The translations under genes and the position numbers were made by a program. Below the pieces are notes generated by a model that was not told where the DNA came from, did no database searches, and worked only from the letters and a program-made list of their open reading frames with translations. Below, piece by piece: positions 1 through 8,832 of a stretch of DNA of 64,000 nucleotides. This DNA comes from Planctomycetota bacterium. Its GTDB lineage: Bacteria > Planctomycetota > JACOTG01. Position 1 is the stretch's first letter; every line of letters starts with the position of its first letter. The stretch lies in NCBI GenBank assembly GCA_016178505.1, contig JACOTG010000307.1, positions 1 to 64,000 on the forward strand, in the 5' to 3' direction.

Positions 1-451
1 CGACCGGCGGCACCGACACGGTCGGCTGCCGCGCCTTGATCGACCCGAGCCAGTTGGTGAGGCTCGCCGACGACTGGACGCCGGAGCAGGCCATCGCGCG
101 CCAGTCGAGGGCGCCGCCGTTGTTCGCGTCCTGGAGCTTGGCGATCTGCACCGTCCCGCCACACGTGGCGGTGACGTCCTTGCGCTGCCGGTAGATCTGC
201 CCAGCCGCCGTGATGTGCACGGTGGGGATCGTGGGCAGGTTCTCCGTGATCGAGAGGCCGCCGTCGACGTCGCCCGGATGGAACGACTCATTGTTGCAGT
301 AGGTGCACCCACCGCGCGCGACGGCCCCGTCGCGGTTCGGGCAGGTCATCCCGGCGTCGAGCGAAATGCGCGCGACCTCGCCGCCGAACGTGCGCCGCAG
401 CCACGTCGCGTGCGAATGATACCGACGTCCGCCGAAGAGCGAAGGAGGCAT
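1..451 (-). CDS. Radical SAM protein, YhcC/TIGR01212-like N-terminus (partial, runs off window)
   Basis: The minus frame is open from an ATG at 451 to the window edge (150 codons). An AGGAGG-like sequence does not precede it in an obvious position, so the start rests on homology. Early residues read TFGGEVARISLDAGMTCPNR and then GGCTYCNNESF, which is the CxxxxxxxGCxxC iron-sulfur/SAM signature of the YhcC group (uncharacterised radical SAM enzymes). A family-typical SITE motif follows at about 242-256. Beyond that (1-240) the frame stays open, but the residues, rich in Thr, Ser and Gly (for example DWRAMACSGVQSS), no longer resemble the expected family region with its YFQAYT motif. This could be a divergent insertion or an assembly join near the contig end. 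The N-terminal call is fairly firm; the remainder is unassigned. Confidence 0.55.
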   Translation of the reverse strand, partial: MPPSLFGGRRYHSHATWLRRTFGGEVARISLDAGMTCPNRDGAVARGGCTYCNNESFHPGDVDGGLSITENLPTIPTVHITAAGQIYRQRKDVTATCGGTVQIAKLQDANNGGALDWRAMACSGVQSSASLTNWLGSIKARQPTVSVPPV

Positions 452-521
452 CGTCGACGTCGACATGAACGCGCAGCATACGGCGCCGTCGGCCGCGCGA
501 CAAGGTGAGCGGCGCGAGGAC

Positions 522-2303
522 TCAGCGCTTTTCGAGCACGATCTCGATTGGCGCATTGACGCCGTCGACGACGTCGATGGCTTGCGCTGCGAGAGTATCC
601 GGGCCCTTGCGCACGGTCAGGTCGAATCGGCCGGGCGGAATCGTTTTCACTTTGCAGCGGCCGTTGGCGTCAGGCTGCAGGTCGAAGTCGCGGGTCCAGT
701 CCTTTCGCGGGAGCGGAGCGATCGACGCCCAGTAGGAATCGGTCAGCGCGGCGCCCGACGCGCGAACGACGAACTCGACGGTCGGACACGGGTCCCATGA
801 CAACTCGATGCCTTGCACCGTCGCACCCGCGTCGACGTGGACGGCGACGGGCCGGCCGAAGGTGACGCTCGCTTCACCGTAAGTCGCCGGCTGAAGGCCG
901 AGCCGCCAGTCGCCGGCATCCAGGAAACTTGCTTCGAACCGTCCCTTTTCGTTGACGAACGTCCATCCGCGATCCCGCCACTCCGACTCGTCGCGCCGCG
1001 CAAGCGACACCCGATCGAAGAGCGAAGGATTCCCGTTCGGCCGGAACACTTCGCGGCCGCTGATCGACGCGTTCGGTAATCGAAGTCGCAGGTCCGCAAT
1101 CCCGGTCGACGGAACCTCCACGTCCGGCCAGACGCCGCGATAGCAGCAGAAGTCGTTGGCGATCTCCCACGCGTATCTCCCCGGCGGGACGAGATCGATC
1201 TCGAACGTACCGTCGTCCTCGGTCCCTCCGGTTCGTGCGACCGACTCGTCCGCGTTCACGAGGCGAAGTGGAATGTCCCCGACCGGCTTCTCCTCGTCGT
1301 CGACGACGATGCCGCGGACGGACACGCCGTCGTGCGGCCGAGTGACCACGAGCTCGGCCGTGCCCGAGTCCGGCACGACGAAGTCCTTCGTCTCCCACTT
1401 CCAACCTTCGCACTCGAACGCGACGCGATACGTGCCCGCGGCAGGCGCATCCCACGTGTACGTTCCGTCCGTTCGAAGCGAATCGGTGATACCGGCCGAG
1501 CCCGATGCCGCCGTGAGATGGAGGTCGAAATCTCCAGATCTTCCGTTCGGCCAGCCGTCGACCCGCACGAGGATCTTCGTCGATTCCACGAGCGCGATCC
1601 GAATCGGTTCGCGGCGCGGACCGTTCGTGAGATCGAGAGTTTCTTGGAAGTGTCGTCGGCCCTGCGATCCGACTCGCACGAGATAGACGCCTTCCACGAG
1701 GTGCGCGAACGCGACGCGGCCCGCGGGCGACGTCCAACCCTCGGCTTTTCTTGCCTGCTCGCCGTAGGATCCTTCGGGCCTCGAGATTCGGACCCATGCG
1801 TCCGAAACGAACTGCTCGGATTCTGCCGTGACGACTTCCAACTCCTGCTCGAACCCGCGGCGCACCGTGAAGTCGGCGCGCACTTCTGCACCGGGGCGGA
1901 GGTCCACTCCCCCGATGGCGACGCTGCTCGCGTCCGTTCCGAGCATGAGCCGGCGACCCGTGCGTGCCACCCGGCACTCGATGCGGAACCGTCCTTCGTC
2001 GTCGGTCGTCGCGCCGTCTCTTGGCGCCGGATCCAGTCCCACTCGTTCGTGGGCGACCGGCGAGCCGTCGTCGTACTGGAGGCGACCGACGCACGTCGCG
2101 AACGGCGGCGCGGCGGCGGGCTTCGCAGGAGCCGGCGTTTCGATGGCGAGAGGCGGCTGTGGCGATGAGGTGGATGCCGACGCGACGCGTGACGAGCGTT
2201 CGTCCCGGTGACGATTCGATCGAATCATCGCGGTGACGAGAGCCGCGATCAGCGCGGCGACCGCGATTCCCCCGACAACGAGCGCGCGAGACTTGAAATG
2301 CAT
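522..2303 (-). CDS. Membrane-anchored carboxypeptidase-regulatory-like repeat protein
   Basis: 593 residues. One hydrophobic segment at about residues 8-26 acts as an uncleaved anchor or signal. A Ser/Pro/Ala-rich linker follows, then several beta-sandwich units of the carboxypeptidase regulatory-like type (patterns such as GRLQYDDGSPVAHERV and GIVVDDEEKPVGDIPLRL, with TDDEGRF and EDDGTFEIDLVPPGRY). These units usually form extracytoplasmic, non-enzymatic Ig-like stacks. It is a tandem paralogue of the upstream gene's C-terminal 610 residues: both begin with a short MH-start and one TM, carry a xVDGW unit, and end IDVVDGxNAPIE. It lies 70 bases downstream of that gene and is probably in the same operon as the ECF sigma factor. 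No enzymatic motif is seen; a structural or surface role is inferred. Confidence 0.7.
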   Translation of the reverse strand: MHFKSRALVVGGIAVAALIAALVTAMIRSNRHRDERSSRVASASTSSPQPPLAIETPAPAKPAAAPPFATCVGRLQYDDGSPVAHERVGLDPAPRDGATTDDEGRFRIECRVARTGRRLMLGTDASSVAIGGVDLRPGAEVRADFTVRRGFEQELEVVTAESEQFVSDAWVRISRPEGSYGEQARKAEGWTSPAGRVAFAHLVEGVYLVRVGSQGRRHFQETLDLTNGPRREPIRIALVESTKILVRVDGWPNGRSGDFDLHLTAASGSAGITDSLRTDGTYTWDAPAAGTYRVAFECEGWKWETKDFVVPDSGTAELVVTRPHDGVSVRGIVVDDEEKPVGDIPLRLVNADESVARTGGTEDDGTFEIDLVPPGRYAWEIANDFCCYRGVWPDVEVPSTGIADLRLRLPNASISGREVFRPNGNPSLFDRVSLARRDESEWRDRGWTFVNEKGRFEASFLDAGDWRLGLQPATYGEASVTFGRPVAVHVDAGATVQGIELSWDPCPTVEFVVRASGAALTDSYWASIAPLPRKDWTRDFDLQPDANGRCKVKTIPPGRFDLTVRKGPDTLAAQAIDVVDGVNAPIEIVLEKR

Positions 2304-2373
2304 GAGCCCCTGCCGATGGACAGAAGGCCAGGATACGCGCGGCCCGTGCGACGGACAACCAATGGGCGAATCC

Positions 2374-4695
2374 TCAAGGCACCGTCACCTCGATCGGCGC
2401 GTTGGCGCCGTCGACGACGTCGATGGGTTTGTCGGGACAGCCGTTGAAGTGCAGCTTCCAGCTTCCCGGCGGGATGTCGTTGGTGGTCGCGTGCCCGCGG
2501 TCGTCGAGCGCGAGGTCGAGGTTCGTCGCCCATCCGCGAGTCGTGGTCGGCATCAACATCGCGAACTGCCGCCCGACGAGGGGCAATCCGTCCGCGTGCC
2601 GCACGACGATCTCCACGGTGGGACACGCGCGCCATCGAATCGTGATCCCCGACGTTTCCTTGTCGAGTTCGACGTCGACCTCGACCGGTGATGCATAGCC
2701 GCCTCGCGACCGCGAAGCCGTCAGCCGCCATCGCCCGGGCGTGAGCCACCGACCGCGAAACGAGCCGTCTACGTCGGGCCGCAGAATCCCTCGTTCGGTC
2801 CATCGGCCATCGTCCTCGAATGCCGTTTGCAGGAGGCCAGACTCGGGCGCACCGATCACTCGACCGGATACGCTTCCTCCCGACAGGCGAATCACCAACC
2901 CGCCGAGTCCACCCGCCGGCACGTCGATTTCATCCGGACTTCCGACGATCTCCTGGTCTTCGAATTCGATGCGCACGCGGTATCGTCCCCGCGCGACGTG
3001 CTCGATTCGGAAGTTTCCCGCATCGTCGACGGTGCCGTCGCGATTCTCGAAGCCTTCGGCTGCCCGTAGGTGAACGTGACTGCTCAGCGACGACGACGTC
3101 GGCACCGCAACGATCACGCCCTCGACGACCTCGCCGGCCGGCACTCGCACGTGGACGTCGACCGGCCCGATCTCGGGAACGGTGAAGACGGCCGATTCGA
3201 GCGCCCAGCCTTCGCACGAGAATTCGGCCGCATACCGGCCGGGGAGCGGCGCGTCCGTGACGAAATTGCCCGATGCATCCACCTTGCCGAAGCAGTCCTC
3301 GAACGTACCCGACAGCTGCGGACGAAGCTGAACCGTGGCGTCTGCCGTCGCACCGAGCGACCAGCCGTCGACGTGAATGGTGAGCACCTCGGCCGCTCTC
3401 AAGCGAACGCGGTGCGGTTGCGCGATGGGAGAGGCACCGAGGTCGAGGGGCTCTTCGTAGTGCCGCCAACCCTTCGTGTAGCGCACCTCCACGAGGAACT
3501 TCACGCGAGCGAGATGGCGGAAGTGCACGAGCCCCTCGTCATTGGTGGTTCCATAGGCGTTGCCGCCTTCGCCCTGTTCCCCAGACCGCTTGTCCTGACA
3601 CCTCATCGCGACCCAGATACCCGGGAGCACCTCTGCGTTCGCCTCGTTGGTGACGAGGACGTCGAGATCGATCCCGCGCGGGATCGTGAAACGCACTTCG
3701 CGATCCTCGTTCGCGACGAGCACGACCTTGCCGACGTTGTTCGCCGCCCCTTCGGGCCCGACCATCAAACTCCGCGGCATGTTGCTGAGCCAATCGCGAT
3801 CGATCCGGAAGAACCCGTTCGCGTCGGTCTTCGAGACGACGTGCGGGGTGCCCCAAAGCCAGACGAATTCGTCGGCGACCGGGGCGCCGTCGTCGAAGAC
3901 GAGGACGCCATGCACCGAGCCGCGCTTCAAGTCGTCGGTCGGTTCCTCGGCGCTCGCGGCCGGCGGGGCGACTTCTTTGGATGGCACCGGCGCAGGCGTG
4001 ACCACCGCCTCGCGTTCTTCGCGCGACAACAAGGGTGCGACTTTCGGCGGGGTGATGACCTGCATCTCCCCCGCCTCGATGCGCTGCATTGGCACGCTCG
4101 GGCTGCGATGCACGTCGACGGAGCCCGATTCGACGAAGACGACGACGGCGATCACCGCAGCGACTCCGCCGCCCGCGACGATGACTTTCTTCACGCTGGG
4201 ATGCATCGAATTCCCCTCTCTCTCGAGCGTCACCGTGAACGTCGCTCGCTCGCCCACGAGTCGCGCGAGCGGCGTGGCGACCTCGAACGAACCCACCGCT
4301 TCGAAGCGAACGCTCCCCGAAGCGATTCGCGCGCGGCCGGGCGACAGCGCCACGACTTCGCCGTCTCCGGACCACGTGAGCGCGGCGACGGGGCGCGAAC
4401 GCGTGCCGAGGACCACGGCGATCACGACGGCAGCCGCGATGGCGACGCCGAGCGCGACTCGCGTCAGCTTTCGCGTCGCAGAACCGCGAGGCGCTTCGGC
4501 GAAGAACGGCGCGCGACGAGACCGCGTCTCCTCGAGGACGTGGGCCGCTCGTACGAGCGTTGCCGCGCGGCGAAGGTCGTCGACCTCCGCGCGACACGCG
4601 GCGCATTCGTCGAGATGACGCTGCGCGTCGTCGTCGAAACCGGCGCCGGCCGCCGCTGACCCCGCGATGCGGTCGCGAACCTCGTCACAGATCAT
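2374..4695 (-). CDS. Zinc-finger anti-sigma domain fused to carboxypeptidase-regulatory-like repeats
   Basis: 773 residues from the ATG at 4695, which overlaps the sigma factor stop as ATGA, so translation is coupled. Residues 1-40 carry the zf-HC2 anti-sigma zinc finger (C3, H27xxxC31xxC34). A first TM lies near residues 77-97, followed by a FecR-like beta stretch (about 105-160). At residue 164 a Met (4206) begins a second TM that looks like a fresh N-terminus: an AGGGGA ribosome-binding-like sequence sits about 7 bases upstream and the following 610 residues match the neighbouring 593-residue protein. Repeats of carboxypeptidase-regulatory type fill the rest. It may be a true fusion (cytoplasmic anti-sigma finger, periplasmic sensor) or two products from one frame. 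The upstream-open frame to 5601 is a shadow of the sigma gene. Confidence 0.7.
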   Translation of the reverse strand: MICDEVRDRIAGSAAAGAGFDDDAQRHLDECAACRAEVDDLRRAATLVRAAHVLEETRSRRAPFFAEAPRGSATRKLTRVALGVAIAAAVVIAVVLGTRSRPVAALTWSGDGEVVALSPGRARIASGSVRFEAVGSFEVATPLARLVGERATFTVTLEREGNSMHPSVKKVIVAGGGVAAVIAVVVFVESGSVDVHRSPSVPMQRIEAGEMQVITPPKVAPLLSREEREAVVTPAPVPSKEVAPPAASAEEPTDDLKRGSVHGVLVFDDGAPVADEFVWLWGTPHVVSKTDANGFFRIDRDWLSNMPRSLMVGPEGAANNVGKVVLVANEDREVRFTIPRGIDLDVLVTNEANAEVLPGIWVAMRCQDKRSGEQGEGGNAYGTTNDEGLVHFRHLARVKFLVEVRYTKGWRHYEEPLDLGASPIAQPHRVRLRAAEVLTIHVDGWSLGATADATVQLRPQLSGTFEDCFGKVDASGNFVTDAPLPGRYAAEFSCEGWALESAVFTVPEIGPVDVHVRVPAGEVVEGVIVAVPTSSSLSSHVHLRAAEGFENRDGTVDDAGNFRIEHVARGRYRVRIEFEDQEIVGSPDEIDVPAGGLGGLVIRLSGGSVSGRVIGAPESGLLQTAFEDDGRWTERGILRPDVDGSFRGRWLTPGRWRLTASRSRGGYASPVEVDVELDKETSGITIRWRACPTVEIVVRHADGLPLVGRQFAMLMPTTTRGWATNLDLALDDRGHATTNDIPPGSWKLHFNGCPDKPIDVVDGANAPIEVTVP

Positions 4696-5258
4696 TCGCC
4701 GCTCCTCGTTCCTCGAAGCCTCGCGCGCACGGCGCGCACCGCCTTCGCGAGCCACGACGCGACCGTGCCCGGAGGAACGCCGAGACGCTTGGCCGCCTCG
4801 CGTTGCGTGAGCCCGTGCGCGAGGACGAGGCGCATCGCCTCGCGCTCCTCGCCGCGCGCGCCCGCGATCACGTCGCGAACGACGTCGCGCACCCACGGGT
4901 CCGCGTCCGACGGCTCGCGCGCCGCCACGTCGTCGAGCGCGTCCGCGCCACCCGCGCGCGAGAGACGCTTTCGCTTTCGCGCGTCGGCCGCGCAGACCTG
5001 CCGCGTCACCGCGTCGAGCCACGGCTCGAGCGGACGCGCAGGATCGAACGTGTGCCCTTTCGCGAGGAGCCTCAAGCAAATCTCCTGGAAGACGTCCTCG
5101 GCATCGGACGCCGGCACGAGCGATCGCACGATGCGCGCGATGCGCCCCTCGAAGCGCGCGAGGAACGCGGCGAACGACGCGGCGTCGCCTCCCACCGCGC
5201 GGCGGAACTCCGCCGTCGCCTCCTGCTCGCGTCCTCGTTCGCTCACCAGTTGCGTCAT
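4692..5258 (-). CDS. ECF-family RNA polymerase sigma factor
   Basis: 188 residues, typical ECF length. The sigma-2 region is at about residues 25-95 (ASDAEDVFQEICLRLLAK, the -10-binding helix; then PLEPWLDAVTRQV). A variable linker is followed by sigma-4 with a helix-turn-helix at about 145-180 (LTQREAAKRLGVPPGTVASW). It directs polymerase to a stress or envelope regulon. Its stop overlaps the start of the zf-HC2 anti-sigma gene by four bases, the usual partner arrangement, so release from that membrane protein is the expected control. Upstream DNA (5259-5617) is shared with the divergent oxidase gene; no convincing autoregulatory ECF promoter could be picked out by eye. Confidence 0.9.
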   Translation of the reverse strand: MTQLVSERGREQEATAEFRRAVGGDAASFAAFLARFEGRIARIVRSLVPASDAEDVFQEICLRLLAKGHTFDPARPLEPWLDAVTRQVCAADARKRKRLSRAGGADALDDVAAREPSDADPWVRDVVRDVIAGARGEEREAMRLVLAHGLTQREAAKRLGVPPGTVASWLAKAVRAVRARLRGTRSGE

Positions 5259-5617
5259 CCGGGATTCCTCTATGCTCCAACCGTTGCTCTTGCTTGAGGG
5301 AATCGGAGGTCGCTCCGGATCCTGTACCTAGAGAATGGGGATTTCCAGCAAGAGGGCGAAGCGAAGGCGCTCGGCCCATTCGCGCGTGGGGCTGCGTGCA
5401 GCGCTGCGGGCGGGCCGCGCACGGGTGTTCACGAGCGTCGCACGGCGGTGCGAACGAATGGGCCGTGTCCCGGCGGTCTTTGGGATGAGGCGTGGAATCA
5501 CAGACGAGCAAGAGCTCATCGTGGCTCGAGGGGTCGGGGCTTCGGGCCGCACGGCGAAAGACCGCGACTCTCGAGTCACCTCCATCCGTCGGCCTCAGCA
5601 AGATATGATCCCGCGCG
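5259..5617. other. Divergent intergenic region, no gene seen
   Basis: About 360 bases between the divergent sigma factor and FAD oxidase genes. It should hold both promoters. Open frames crossing it are extensions of shadow frames and have no recognisable protein features. No clear -35/-10 pair, inverted repeat or ribosome-binding site stood out for either gene. Confidence 0.5.
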
Positions 5618-7132
5618 ATGCGTGCACGCCTTCGATCGCCTCGGCTCGTCCTTCGCGATCTCTCCGCCTCGATGTCGGGCGATCTCCTCTTCGATTCCGC
5701 GACTCGCGCGCGCTACGCCGAGGCGGCGGGCATCTATCGCTTCGTGCCGATGGGCGTCGTCCGGCCGCGCGACGCGGACGACGTCGCCGCCGTCCTCGGC
5801 TACGCGAGCGAGAACGCGATCCCGATCACCGCGCGCGGCGCCGGCTCGGGGATGCCGGGCCACAACGTCGGCACGGGCCTCGTGCTCGACTTCACGAAGT
5901 ACATGAACGGCATCGTCGAGGTCGACCCGCGCCGCCGGCGTGCGCGCGTGCAGCCCGGCGTCGTTCTCGAGACGCTGAATCGCTCGCTCGCGACGCACGG
6001 CCTGCACTTCGCGCCGGACCCGGGCTCGGGCGCGTACTGCACCGTCGGCGGCATGATCGCGAACAACGCAGCGGGAATGCGCCACCTCGTGCGCGGCGCG
6101 ACGCGCGAACACGTTCGGCGCCTCGTCGCCGTGCTGCCGTCCGGCCGCGTGCTCGACACGGGCGAGGCGTCGCGCCTCGCGCGCTACGCGCAGCGCATCG
6201 GCGCGCGACACGCGACCGCGCTCGCGGACGAGCGGCCGCACACCGCGAAGAACTCGAGCGGCTACGATCTCCTCGGCAGCCTCACGCGGCTCTTCGTCGG
6301 CTCCGAAGGCACGCTCGGAGTGATCGTCGAAGCGGAGGTCGACCTCGTCGTCCGGCCGTCGCACCGTGCGCTGGCTCTGCTCGGATTCGACTCTCTCGAA
6401 GCGGCAGGCACCTTCGTCGTCGACGTCCTCGCGCTCCGCCCGAGCGCGATCGAGATGATGGACCGGACGCTCCTCGACGCGTACCGCGCGGCGAAGGTCA
6501 AGCTGCCGGTGAAGCTGCCGCGCTCGCTCGAGGCGGTTCTCCTCGTCGAGGTGGAAGGCCGCGGCAGCGCTCTCGTCCGCGATCGCATCGAGCGCGTGCG
6601 GAGCGAGGCGCGCGAGGCGGTGGTCGCGCACGTCGGACTCGATGCCGAAGCGCAGGCGACGCTCTGGCAGGTCCGCAAGGCGGCGTCGCCCGTGCTCGGC
6701 CAGCGCACCGACGGCCGGCGCTCGCTGCAGTTCGTGGAGGACGGCGCCGTGCCGATCGAGCGGCTGCCCGAGTACGTCGTGCGACTGCGCCGCATCTTCG
6801 AAGCGCGGCGAGTGCCCGTCGCGATCTTCGGCCACGCGGGCGACGCGCACCTGCACGTGAACCCGCTCTTGCGCCCCGGCGCCGCGCGATTCCGCCGCAC
6901 GATCCGCGAAATCGCCGACGACGTGAACGCGCTCCTCCTCGAGATGCACGGCACGCTCACGGGCGAGCACGGCGACGGACGGTCGCGCGCGCCGTACGTC
7001 GAGCGTTTCTTCCCCCGCTCGATGGCGGCATTCCGCGAAGTGAAGGCGCTCTTCGATCCCGAGGGCGTGCTCAACCCCGGCGTGAAGATCCCTCTCCTGG
7101 GACAGCGCGTCGCCGCGCACTTGCGCTGGTAG
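5618..7132 (+). CDS. FAD-linked oxidase (GlcD / D-lactate dehydrogenase type)
   Basis: 504 residues. The N-terminal half is a PCMH-type FAD-binding domain: RPRDADDVAAVLGYASE, then the flavin-pyrophosphate loop TARGAGSGMPGHNVG and the stretch VGGMIANNAAGMRH. The C-terminal half is the FAD-oxidase C domain, with the metal/substrate histidine region FGHAGDAHLHVNP and the terminal GEHGDGRSR...FDPEGVLNPGVK block of 2-hydroxyacid dehydrogenases. The likely reaction is flavin-dependent oxidation of D-lactate, glycolate or a related 2-hydroxyacid, passing electrons to a carrier. It lacks the C-terminal iron-sulfur CCG module seen in larger fused homologues and no such subunit lies beside it. The ATG at 5618 is used; ATG 5672 is an alternative and neither has a strong ribosome-binding site. 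Confidence 0.85.
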   Translation: MRARLRSPRLVLRDLSASMSGDLLFDSATRARYAEAAGIYRFVPMGVVRPRDADDVAAVLGYASENAIPITARGAGSGMPGHNVGTGLVLDFTKYMNGIVEVDPRRRRARVQPGVVLETLNRSLATHGLHFAPDPGSGAYCTVGGMIANNAAGMRHLVRGATREHVRRLVAVLPSGRVLDTGEASRLARYAQRIGARHATALADERPHTAKNSSGYDLLGSLTRLFVGSEGTLGVIVEAEVDLVVRPSHRALALLGFDSLEAAGTFVVDVLALRPSAIEMMDRTLLDAYRAAKVKLPVKLPRSLEAVLLVEVEGRGSALVRDRIERVRSEAREAVVAHVGLDAEAQATLWQVRKAASPVLGQRTDGRRSLQFVEDGAVPIERLPEYVVRLRRIFEARRVPVAIFGHAGDAHLHVNPLLRPGAARFRRTIREIADDVNALLLEMHGTLTGEHGDGRSRAPYVERFFPRSMAAFREVKALFDPEGVLNPGVKIPLLGQRVAAHLRW

Positions 7133-7260
7133 CGGGGCGCCACCTCACCCGTGCGTGACGGCGACCACTTGCGCTGATAGCGGCCCGCCTCCTCACTTCT
7201 GCATCCGGGCCCTCTGGCAAATGCGACTACTTGCGCTCATACCGGCGTAGCTCCTATTCT
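7118..7260 (+). repeat. Three imperfect copies of a ~33-base unit
   Basis: Copies begin at 7118, 7166 and 7228. Each contains ACTTGCGCT followed by a similar 24-base tail (GGTAGCGGGGCGCC, GATAGCGGCCCGCC and CATACCGGCGTAGC, each then running into a CCTC-like tract). The first copy encodes the last residues and stop of the FAD oxidase; the other two lie in the gap before the aminopeptidase, spaced 48 and 62 bases apart. They may be local duplications of the gene end. Confidence 0.6.
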
Positions 7261-7299
7261 CTGCCGCCCGCAAGTGACCTGGGAAAAGGAGGCCGACCG

Positions 7300-8832
7300 A
7301 TGGCCGCACCGCGCGGAGCGCCCGACGTGAGGGTGATCGCCAGCCCGCTCGAGGACGTCACCGATCGCGCGCTCGTCGCGTTCGTGTTCGAGGGGGACGA
7401 GCCGCTGTCCGCGCGCGTCCGCGCGCTCGATCGCCGAATCGGCGGCAAGATCGCCGACGCGCTCCGCCTGGGCGACTTCAAGGGCAAGCCCGACACGTCG
7501 ACGACGATCATTCCGCAGACGAAGGACGCGCCCGATCGCGTGCTCCTCGTCGGCCTCGGCACGCGCGAGAAGCTGACGACGGATCGCGTTCGCGTCGGCG
7601 CCGGCCGCGCGGCGTCTGTGCTCCGCGATCGCGAGGCCGTCCGATTCTCGATCGATCTCCCGAGCGAGGGCGCCGTGTCGCCGGCCGAATGCGCGCACGC
7701 CGCCGTCGAGGGACTGCTCGCGGGACAGTACCGATTCGACCGCTACAAGACCGGCGCGGACGATCGCAAGAAACCGATCGAGCGCATCACCCTCGTCGTG
7801 GCGAAGAGCGCGCCGCTCGCCGACGTCCGCGCGGCCGCCGAGCGCGGTCGCATCGTCGGCGAAGCGCAGTGCTTCGTGCGCGATCTCCAGAACGAGCCCG
7901 GGAACGCGATGACCCCGTCGCGTCTCGCCGCGGAGGCGCAACGAGTTTCCCGCAGCACGGGGCTTCGCTGCCGCGTCTATTCGGAGGCCGAAGTGCGGCG
8001 CATGGGCATGACCGCGTTTTTGGCGGTCGCTCAGGGAAGCCACGAGCCGCCTAAGCTGATCGTGCTCGAGTGGAATCCGCCGCGCGCGAAGAAGGACGTC
8101 GTCGCTCTCGTCGGCAAGGGCATCACGTTCGACTCCGGCGGCATCTCGATCAAGCCGTGGAAGGACATGTGGGACATGAAATTCGACATGTCCGGGGGAG
8201 CCGCCGTGATCGGCACGATGGTGGCCGCCGCCCAATTGAAGCTGCCGCAGCGCCTCGTCGGCATCGTACCCGCGACCGAGAATCTGCCGAGCGGCACAGC
8301 GCTCAAGCCGGGCGACATCATCCGCGCGATGTCGGGAACGACGATCGAGATCCACTCGACCGATGCCGAGGGCCGGATGATCCTCGCGGACGCGCTCGCG
8401 CTTGCGGTGAAACGAAAGCCCGCGGCGATCATCGATCTAGCGACGCTGACCGGCTCGATCGTCTCGGCGATCGGCGGGCACGCCTCGGGTCTCTTCTCGA
8501 ACGACGAGAAGCTCGCGGAATCCGTGCGACGAGCGGGCGACGCCACGGGCGAACGCCTGTGGCCGATGCCGATGTGGGACGAATACCAAAGCCTCATCAA
8601 GAGCGACGTCGCCGACATCAAGAACGTCGGGGGCTCGTACGGAGGGTCGATCGCCGCCGCGATGTTCTTGCGTCGATTCGTCGCCGACGTGCCGTGGGTG
8701 CACCTCGACATCGCCGGCACGGCGTATCTCGATTGCAGCGACGGCTGGCGGCCGAAGGGAGGCGCGGGCGTGGGCGTTCGATTGTTGATCCGCTTCCTCG
8801 AAGACCGACTCGAGAAGGAGAGTTCGAAATGA
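7300..8832 (+). CDS. pepA: Leucyl aminopeptidase (M17 family)
   Basis: 510 residues from the ATG at 7300, chosen because AAGGAGG lies 8 bases upstream. The frame is also open to a TTG at 7231, but that lies in the repeat region. The C-terminal catalytic domain has the two-metal signature of M17 enzymes: the Lys/Asp loop GKGITFDSGGISIKP near residues 267-281 and STDAEGRMILADAL near 350-363. The N-terminal macro-like domain is shorter and divergent, as in many homologues. It removes N-terminal residues from peptides in the cytoplasm as a hexamer. Its stop overlaps the next start by four bases (8829-8832), so it is translationally coupled to the DsbD-N protein. Confidence 0.93.
   Translation: MAAPRGAPDVRVIASPLEDVTDRALVAFVFEGDEPLSARVRALDRRIGGKIADALRLGDFKGKPDTSTTIIPQTKDAPDRVLLVGLGTREKLTTDRVRVGAGRAASVLRDREAVRFSIDLPSEGAVSPAECAHAAVEGLLAGQYRFDRYKTGADDRKKPIERITLVVAKSAPLADVRAAAERGRIVGEAQCFVRDLQNEPGNAMTPSRLAAEAQRVSRSTGLRCRVYSEAEVRRMGMTAFLAVAQGSHEPPKLIVLEWNPPRAKKDVVALVGKGITFDSGGISIKPWKDMWDMKFDMSGGAAVIGTMVAAAQLKLPQRLVGIVPATENLPSGTALKPGDIIRAMSGTTIEIHSTDAEGRMILADALALAVKRKPAAIIDLATLTGSIVSAIGGHASGLFSNDEKLAESVRRAGDATGERLWPMPMWDEYQSLIKSDVADIKNVGGSYGGSIAAAMFLRRFVADVPWVHLDIAGTAYLDCSDGWRPKGGAGVGVRLLIRFLEDRLEKESSK

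Noticed and set aside
4696..5601. N-terminal extension of the anti-sigma fusion across the sigma factor gene
   Set aside because: The extension is Arg-rich shadow of the sigma gene; the ATG at 4695 with ATGA overlap and the zinc finger mark the true start.
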